Of a stretch of DNA of 64,000 nt, positions 57,535 through 64,000 are shown one piece after another (within the stretch, counting starts at the first letter, position 1; every line of letters begins with the position of its first letter). The notes beneath the pieces are model-generated. The model was not told where the DNA came from, did no database searches, and saw only the letters and a program-made list of their open reading frames with translations. A program made the translations under genes and the position numbers. The stretch is from Allium sativum (taxonomy: Eukaryota > Streptophyta > Magnoliopsida > Asparagales > Amaryllidaceae): NCBI GenBank assembly GCA_030737875.1, contig CM060909.1:26247659-26311658 (forward strand), written 5' to 3'.

Positions 57535-60161
57535 TGAAGGTTTGATTTCTCTTTCCAATCATCCAGTTAGAACTCTTTTTGATTTTGGTGCTTCGCATTC
57601 ATTTATATCTGATTCTGTGGTTGAGTCTCTACACCTTAGTACCAGTATGGTAGTGGAACCCGTTGTTGTCTCAAACCCCATTAGGGGTACAACTCATTTT
57701 CCATGATTTGTCGGGGTTTGGGAATATCTGTGTTAGGCGTCGAGTTTGAGTATGATGCATATATGCTCAGTTTTATGGGCTATGGTTTGATTCTAGGGAT
57801 GGATTGGATAGCCATGTATGGTGCCATTTTGGATTGTGAGAGGAGGGTCGTTAGACTTTTGACTTGCCATTGGAGGACCCTCAGGATTTCTTGTGACCCG
57901 AAGGGGTCTATCATTCTTAGTTTCCTAGTGTCACTTGATACATCTATCGATGATCTGCGATTTGTACTAGTAGTCTGTGAGTATTCCAATGTCTTTGATG
58001 AAGTTCGGGGATTACCTCCAAGGCGCGAGATCGATTTTCATATATACTTGGTAGATAATGCAAAGACAGTTGCATTGACTGTGCTCCATATAGCTCCAAG
58101 AGAAAGGAGGGAGCTTGGTAAGCAAGTAGGGGAGCTACTTGAGAAAGGGTTTAGCATATCTGAATGGGATGCTCCGGTGGTATTCGCTACTAAGGTGGAT
58201 GGTTCGCTTCGTTTATGTGTACACTATAGAGAGTTGAACAAACTCACAAAGAAGAACAAACACCCACTCCCGAGGATAAATGATCTGTTTGACCAGCTTG
58301 TTAGTGCATCGGTATTCTCTCAGTTAGACTTGGCCATGGGGTTTCATTAGTTGAGGGTAGCTGAGGACAGTATAGACAAGACCGCTTTTAGGACTTTAGA
58401 CGGTTTCTTTGAATGGCTCGATATGCCTTTTGGGTTGACGAATGCACCCGCCTATTTTGTTGATCTGATGAGTAGGGTGTTTAGGGAGTTTCTAAATAAG
58501 TTCGTCATGATCTTTGTTGATGATATCTTGATCTTCTCGAAGAACGAGGAAGAGCATGCTCAATATTTGAGAGAAGTCTTGAAAACTCTCTGCATGCATC
58601 AGCTTAAGGCAAAGTTCTCCAAATGTCTTTTTTGGATAAAAGAAGTGAGATTTCTAGAACATATGGTCTCTAAAGATGGGACAGCAGTAGATCCCACCAA
58701 GGTATTTGCAGTTCAAGATTGGCAAATCCCAAAGAATGCAACAGAGGTGAGAAGTTTTCTGTGGTTAGCAGGCTATTATAGGAAGTTCATTAAGGACTTC
58801 GCAAAGATGTCAGCCCCGCTCACTAGGATGACAAAGAAGAATTTGACGTTTTCATGGGATATAGATTGTGATGTTGCTTTCCAATGATTGGAGAGGGCTC
58901 TGACAACGACCCCAGTCTTGACCTTGCCCGATGGAAACAAAGTGTTTACAGTATACACCGATGCATGTGGTGCAGTGCTTGGTGCGATTTTGATGCAAGA
59001 GGGAAAGGTAGTATGTTATCGGGGTAGACAGCTAAGAGTTAATGAGAAGAACTACCTTACCCATTATTTAGAGCTAGATGCCATAGTACTCGCTCTTAAG
59101 ACGTGGCATCATTATTTGCTTGGAGAGAAGTTTGAGTTTTACATCGATCATAAATCTCTCAAGTACTTGTTCTCACAGAAATATCTTAATTTAAGGTAAC
59201 AAAGGTGGATGGAGTTCCTAGCATTTTATGACTTTGAGATTGCTTATACCCTGCCAAGGGTAATGTGGTGGCAGATGCATTAAGTAGGCAGAGAATGACC
59301 TTAAGTCCTCTGTTTGTGGAGAGGAAAAGCTTGGAGTTTGTATCGACTTTTGACTTTAGTCCATCCATCGAGTTTTTGCACGGTTTATTTCATCACTAGA
59401 GGTGCGGCCTACTCTTATGGATTAGATAGGAGCTTTACAGCGAGATGATCCACAGATTTCTGACATCTTGGATAGGCCCATTAAAGGGGAGAGTTCTAGT
59501 CACCTCATTAGATATTCCATAGACGATAAAGGGTGGTTGCGATGAGATGGAAGGCTTTGTGTTCACCGAACTGGGAGTTTGTTAAAGACAGTCCTAGAAT
59601 AAGCCCATCATTCAAAGATGACTATTCATCCAGGCGGTGATAAGATGTATAGAGGCATGAACAGTGTTATCTTTAGGGTTGGGATGAAGAAAGATGTGGC
59701 AGAGTTTGTTTCCCAATGTTTGTTTGCCAGCAAGTCAAAGTTGAGCAAAAGAAGCCCGGTGGTTTACTTCATCCTTTGGAGGTTCCACAGTGGAAGTGGG
59801 AGAACATCTCTATGGATTTCATTGATGGTTTGCCTAGATCAAGGAAGAGCAACACTAGCATTTGGTTGGTAGTAAACGGGCTTAGGAAGAGCGCTCATTT
59901 CATTCCTGTTAAGAGTTAAAGGACGACAGCATGGTTGGCAGTAGTTTACGTTCGTGAGATCGTACGTCTTCATGGAGTACCTTCCGGTATAATAAGTGAT
60001 CATGACCCCATTTTCACTAGTGAATTTTGGAGTAGCTTACAAGAAGCACTAGGTACACATTTGCGTTTGAGCACTGCTTATCATCATGGACCGTTGGAAA
60101 GACAGAATAGGTGAATAGAGTTCTTGAGGATCTTCTAAGGCTATGTATCCTAGTCTTCGGG
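57535..60161 (+). pseudogene. Tekay element 2 pol, truncated
   Basis: Protease active site reads LFDFGASHS, so the DSG triad of element 1 is DFG here (about 57580). The frame then breaks near 57700. From 57703 a long frame covers the protease tail ([10 protein letters not shown]), RT fingers and palm ([32 protein letters not shown]), FVDDILIFS (58511-58540), the connection domain and RNase H ([15 protein letters not shown]). It is interrupted by TAG at 58348, TGA at 58885 and TAA at 59197. A one-base loss near 59250 then shifts frame, and further breaks lie near 59395, 59430, 59540, 59600 and 59715. Integrase is recognisable (HHCC region from 59620, DFIDGLP near 59818) and is cut at 60161. 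Confidence 0.85.
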
Positions 60162-61339
60162 TGTAACACCCCACATCCGTTAAGGTCACTCACAAAGGGA
60201 ATGCCTTAACTTCAATGGAGCATTATGGGTACTGGAACAGAAATATTACAAGACAGACATATATAAAACAACGGAAAGTAAAGTAGAAGTACTTCAAATC
60301 ATTTATTAAGTAGAATTGTTTACAATAAAAGCCCATCAACTTCCAATACCCAAATACATAGCTAAAATATCTGTCTTGCTCAAAAACAAAGAAGCATAAA
60401 AATAAAATGTAGTATTCCCCAATAAAGCAAAGCAAGCCATAGCCAAGAGGAATCCAAGCCTTACATGAAAGAGCCTTGGTAAGATCCGAACTAAGCTGTA
60501 TTCCCACCCTGTGAACCGGGGGGGGGGGGGGAACGAAAGAAAAAGAGGCGAAACAAAATAGGTCAGTCATAAAGACTGAGTAAGTCCTAGTGACTTTCAG
60601 CATAAAATAGGTAAAGATAACATGGCATGAATAAACTGAAAGTAAACATAAGCATGATGGCAAGGTAAGCTATATGCACGATAACTCAAGTATAACATCC
60701 CATAATTCCTATCAAGTATTACATCGCATGGTTTCAATCAAGAATACATCGCAAGGTTTCTTAGGCTACACCATTAAAATGATATCTAATTGCTCTGCAC
60801 CACCTAACTAGTGTCCTAACTAGTCATTTATATCAAATGCTAATATTGCAACGCGATCCCAATCCCCGCAGTTGTGGTAGCCTTTAGGTATACATCTAGT
60901 ATGAAGATTCCACCTCAATCAGACCAATTGCCATGAAGATGTTAGATGTACCCTTACTACCCTATCGATTGGCTCCCTATCTGTACGCCTGTGTCGCGTG
61001 TGTCATACGGCCCTATTCGATTGTAGATACCGATGCTGGTCCCACTATGGGGGGTATCAAGTCCCATAGTGGTGGCCCGACACACAATTCCTAGAATGCA
61101 TAGGGTATACTACTGATGCCCCAGTGCCCTGACTTGTCTGCTCCGGAGTGTGTGCACGCCCGCACTCCGTTAGAACCCACACTGTGCACCAACCGTCGTC
61201 GCTTTGACTGCTTACAATCAGCCCAGTAATCGTGCCCCACCTTGCCTAGTTCAGGGTATCATTGATACCTAATTGGGTTACTGCTGAAATGGGTCCCCGT
61301 TACTAGGGTTTCCTACTGGTTAAGTCTGTGGGCCTATAT

Positions 61340-62075
61340 ATACAGATATTACCCACCTACCCGTGATGTACTTAACCCTCCCACCGATTCAAGCACGTTC
61401 ATTAACGGTTAAGTTTGTGGGCCTATATTTACTGATATTACCCACCAACCCCGATATGTACTTAACCCTTCCACTAATTCAATCATATTTATTTTATGGT
61501 TAAGTGTTTGTTTATTCATGTTAATTTAAACCGCCCATTCCTCATATCATATTGGTTAAGTGTTTTTAATTGTTAACTTAACCCCACGTGTTCGTCAGGT
61601 TGTTGTGGTTAAGTGTCATTAATAAATTCCAATTAACTTAACCCTCCTACTTATCATGTTACTCTGGTAAAGTGTTGCCTCCTAGTGTTAACTTAACCTC
61701 GCCATCTGTTTAACTAACCTGTTACAGCGGTTAACTGTTTCCTGTTAACCTAACCCCAGTCACCCATCTTGTTACTGGTTAAGCGGCCTTAACCCTAGTT
61801 ATTCATGTTATATTGGTTAAGTGTTTCTAACTTTCTTAACCTAAATCACTTGTCTAACTAACATGTTTCTATGGTTAAGTGTTCTAATTAACTTAACCTC
61901 AATCACTAGTCCAGTTAATCATGTTATAATGGTTAAACATTTGCTTAACCTTACCCAATCCCCTAGTCAACATATTAAATTGGTTAAGTGTCCAGATTAA
62001 CCTAACCCTACCCACCAATTTAGTTAACATGTTGAATTTGGTTAAGTATTTATTAAATTGATTTAACCCTATCAG
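61340..62075. repeat. array of GGTTAAGTG...AACTTAACC units
   Basis: About ten diverged units of 55-75 bp, each with a GGTTAAGTG word and an AACTTAACCC-type word, so that each unit is an imperfect inverted repeat. LTRs 1 and 2 have about two such units at the corresponding place. Confidence 0.65.
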
Positions 62076-62588
62076 TCCTAACTCAGCTCTAATTGTCTTA
62101 TTAGAGCACCAACCTCTCAGATTAGACAGATATTGTTGTGGCTGCCTGTATGCCAGTTGGGTCCGGGCAATCTTACACCACAACTCAGTCTAACCTCGGG
62201 TCTTTATTGGGCCCAATGCTTAGCCACTCACATTGGATAGGTATCGTTGTGATTACTGGACAGTCGGGCGGGTCCGGGCAGGTTTACATCACAACTAAAT
62301 CCAACCTCGTGCTAAGCATATTCGTATTTTCTAATTTACACTTTAATTATGTAAATTATTCAAATTCAAATTATTGCCAAATTTATTTCCAATCAATCTC
62401 ATTAATTTAGGTATATAATTAACGCCATTTATGCCATCAGTCACTTATGTGATTAATTACTAATTTATGGTAGTCTTCCTAAAATTACAATTTTAACCCA
62501 ACGTTACCCCGTCTAACATTAGGCTAACCAACTTAGCCTAATTTACGTTCGCATGGTTTTTTGGTATACATATTAGGCTAGAAGCTTA

Positions 62589-63068
62589 GCCTAATTTATG
62601 TACACAAATTGGCATAAATTAGCATAAACATGACATGGTATAATTTTGGCATTGATGACATAATAAATATGAACATAATGGAGGGCCTAATGTATGTACA
62701 CAAATTGGCATATATTAGCATAAACATGACATGGTATAATTTTGGCATTGATGACATAATAAATATGAACATAATAGGGAGCCTAATTCATGTACACAAA
62801 TTGGCATAAATTAGAATAAACATGACAAGGTATAATTTTGGCATTGATGACATAATAAATATGAATATAATGGGGAGCCTAATTTATGTACATAAATTGG
62901 CATAAATTAGCATAAACACGACATGGTATAATTTTGGCATTGATGACATAATAAATATGAACATAATGGGGAGCCTAATTTATGTACACAAATTGGCATA
63001 AATTAGCATAAACATGACATGGTATAATTTTGGCATTGATGACATAATAAATATGAACATAATGGGGA
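62589..63068. repeat. 96-bp tandem repeat, five units
   Basis: Units start GCCTAAT at 62589, 62685, 62781, 62877 and 62973, each exactly 96 bp, with very few differences between them. Every unit contains ATTTTGGCATTGATGACAT. The array ends sharply at 63068 where the next unit would start. No counterpart in LTRs 1 and 2. Confidence 0.95.
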
Positions 63069-63540
63069 GAACTTGCAAAATAGCCATCACGAACATTACA
63101 GGGGTGAACTTGCAAAATGACTAATATGAACATTAAAATGTCATAGGTGTGAACTTGCAATTATAAGCCAATTCAACATATATGTGTGTTTTTTTACATA
63201 GGCTATATTAACCACATACATGAGAATTAGCAATATGAGCTAATCCATATACATATGTTAATTTGCAACGTAGACAAATCAACATACGTATATGTGAGTT
63301 AGCGACATAGGCTAATCATCATACACATGTGTTACTTGGTAACATGGATTCAACGTACTTGCAAATTAATCACAACATATGATAAGTGTGAACTTGAGAT
63401 ATGGTATATGTTTCGCATAAACATAAACATATAGATTTTGACAATTGGTCGCATGACTTTACAACATAAACTTGCATAATAGATTATACAATCCTCATAA
63501 GATGTTACAAATCCAAGTCCATACTTATACAAATAAACTT
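63069..63540. repeat. degenerate short repeats in the inverted LTR
   Basis: Loose repeats of GTGAACTTGCAA with AACAT and CATA words, about 30-50 bp apart, following the 96-bp array. No gene. Confidence 0.4.
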
Positions 63541-64000
63541 ATCAAATAATTTCCAATTCAACCTAATAATAGAATCAAATCGCTGGCACAGATTAGTATT
63601 ATACAACATAACAAACATCATACTTAATAATTCCCAATTCAACATGATAATAGAATTAAATCACAAACGTATATTAATAACATAACGAGCATTGTACCAT
63701 TATCATTTCATCGCAAAACATGATATTCATCTTATTTCTCATTCCACAAATGTAGCTAAACTTACATCAATTTCACTTTATTTCATCGCCATATCATAAT
63801 TAAGTATTTAGATCTGAAAATAACTAGAACTTACATAGCACGACTAATGAATTAAGAATTGGTTTTGTTGTAGAAATGTTGCGTCGTTGTTGATTTATTG
63901 TTTGAACCATTGTTGAAGCTTTGTTCTTTGATATGAGTTGAATAGATTAGCTTTGAATTGATTCGTTGTTCGTCTCTTCAAGTGGAGGCTCTCCTTAGTT

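Larger units (their letters stand above)
56367..60161 (+). mobile_element. Tekay-type chromovirus, element 2, truncated in integrase
   Basis: Begins with the primer-binding site (56369-56380) after LTR 2, then gag and pol in the same order as element 1. It is cut at 60161 inside the integrase by an inverted LTR. It preserves the uninterrupted form of the CACTA insertion site at 56590-56602. Confidence 0.8.
60162..64000 (-). repeat. inverted LTR of a third Tekay-like element, runs off the window
   Basis: Begins TGTAACACCCC at 60162, the reverse complement of the LTR 3' end, and follows the reverse order of LTR 1 landmarks: the TTCCCACCCTG block (60500), the GGGGCACG/CAGCCCAG block (61216-61240), the GGCCCACA block (61330), the tandem block (62120-62310) and a 5' leader-like segment near the window end. 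At least 3.84 kb, longer than LTRs 1 and 2 because of repeat expansions. Since its U5 end abuts element 2, it is either a solo LTR or the 3' LTR of a minus-strand element lying beyond the window. It contains a G run of 14 near 60518. Confidence 0.8.

Noticed and set aside
60223..60663. 146-residue minus-strand open frame in the inverted LTR
   Set aside because: It overlaps LTR sequence whose copies in LTRs 1 and 2 are not open over the same length; hydrophobic chance frame.
62589..63068. CRISPR-like array
   Set aside because: The 96-bp units are contiguous without spacers, in a plant LTR.

Overview
This is a piece of a plant nuclear genome, most likely a flowering plant and probably a eudicot. 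It is AT-rich and consists almost entirely of transposable elements of plant-typical kinds: Ty1/copia, Ty3/gypsy of the Athila, Tat and Tekay (chromovirus) types, hAT, CACTA, MITE-like elements and a tRNA-derived SINE-like segment. I found no convincing host gene, no rRNA or tRNA gene and no CRISPR. The species cannot be named from the sequence. Clade names rest on protein motifs and primer-binding sites read by eye.

Left part (1-12342). A degenerate ~27-bp minisatellite is split by a hAT-type MITE (262-544). A broken coiled-coil reading frame on the minus strand (about 1290-5185) is split by a complete 2.1-kb non-autonomous LTR element (2907-4998, target duplication GTTAG). Next come 3 kb of unassigned AT-rich DNA and a badly decayed Tat-like gypsy element (about 8226-12342) in which gag, protease and reverse transcriptase can still be traced; it carries a second hAT-type MITE (8487-9205).

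Middle part (12343-36917). An old Athila-like element on the minus strand has its LTR (12343-18540) split by a young 5.15-kb copia element (12646-17800; LTRs differ at only 2 of 213 positions). The interior of the old element is in turn interrupted by a younger, complete 11.7-kb Athila element (21589-33320, minus strand, target duplication TTGCC). Right of it lie 3.5 kb of unassigned, partly GT-rich sequence containing a large two-tier foldback (34682-35090).

Right part (36923-64000). Two Tekay-type chromovirus interiors are arranged LTR-interior-LTR-interior and share the middle LTR (36923-39908, 53466-56366). The gag of the first is interrupted by an 8.4-kb CACTA element (40140-48568, target duplication TTC); the second interior preserves the matching empty site. 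Inside the CACTA element sit a nearly intact four-exon hAT transposase gene and, on the opposite strand, a likely first exon and last exon of another gene. The second Tekay interior is cut off in its integrase at 60162 by an inverted, related but longer LTR that runs past the window end and contains five exact-length 96-bp tandem repeats.

The relative order of events can be read from the nesting: Tat before old Athila, old Athila before copia and before young Athila; Tekay before CACTA. All long element reading frames carry stops or frameshifts, so nothing here appears autonomous. Many of the stops are of the CAA/CAG/CGA or TGG to stop type expected from deamination of methylated cytosine.
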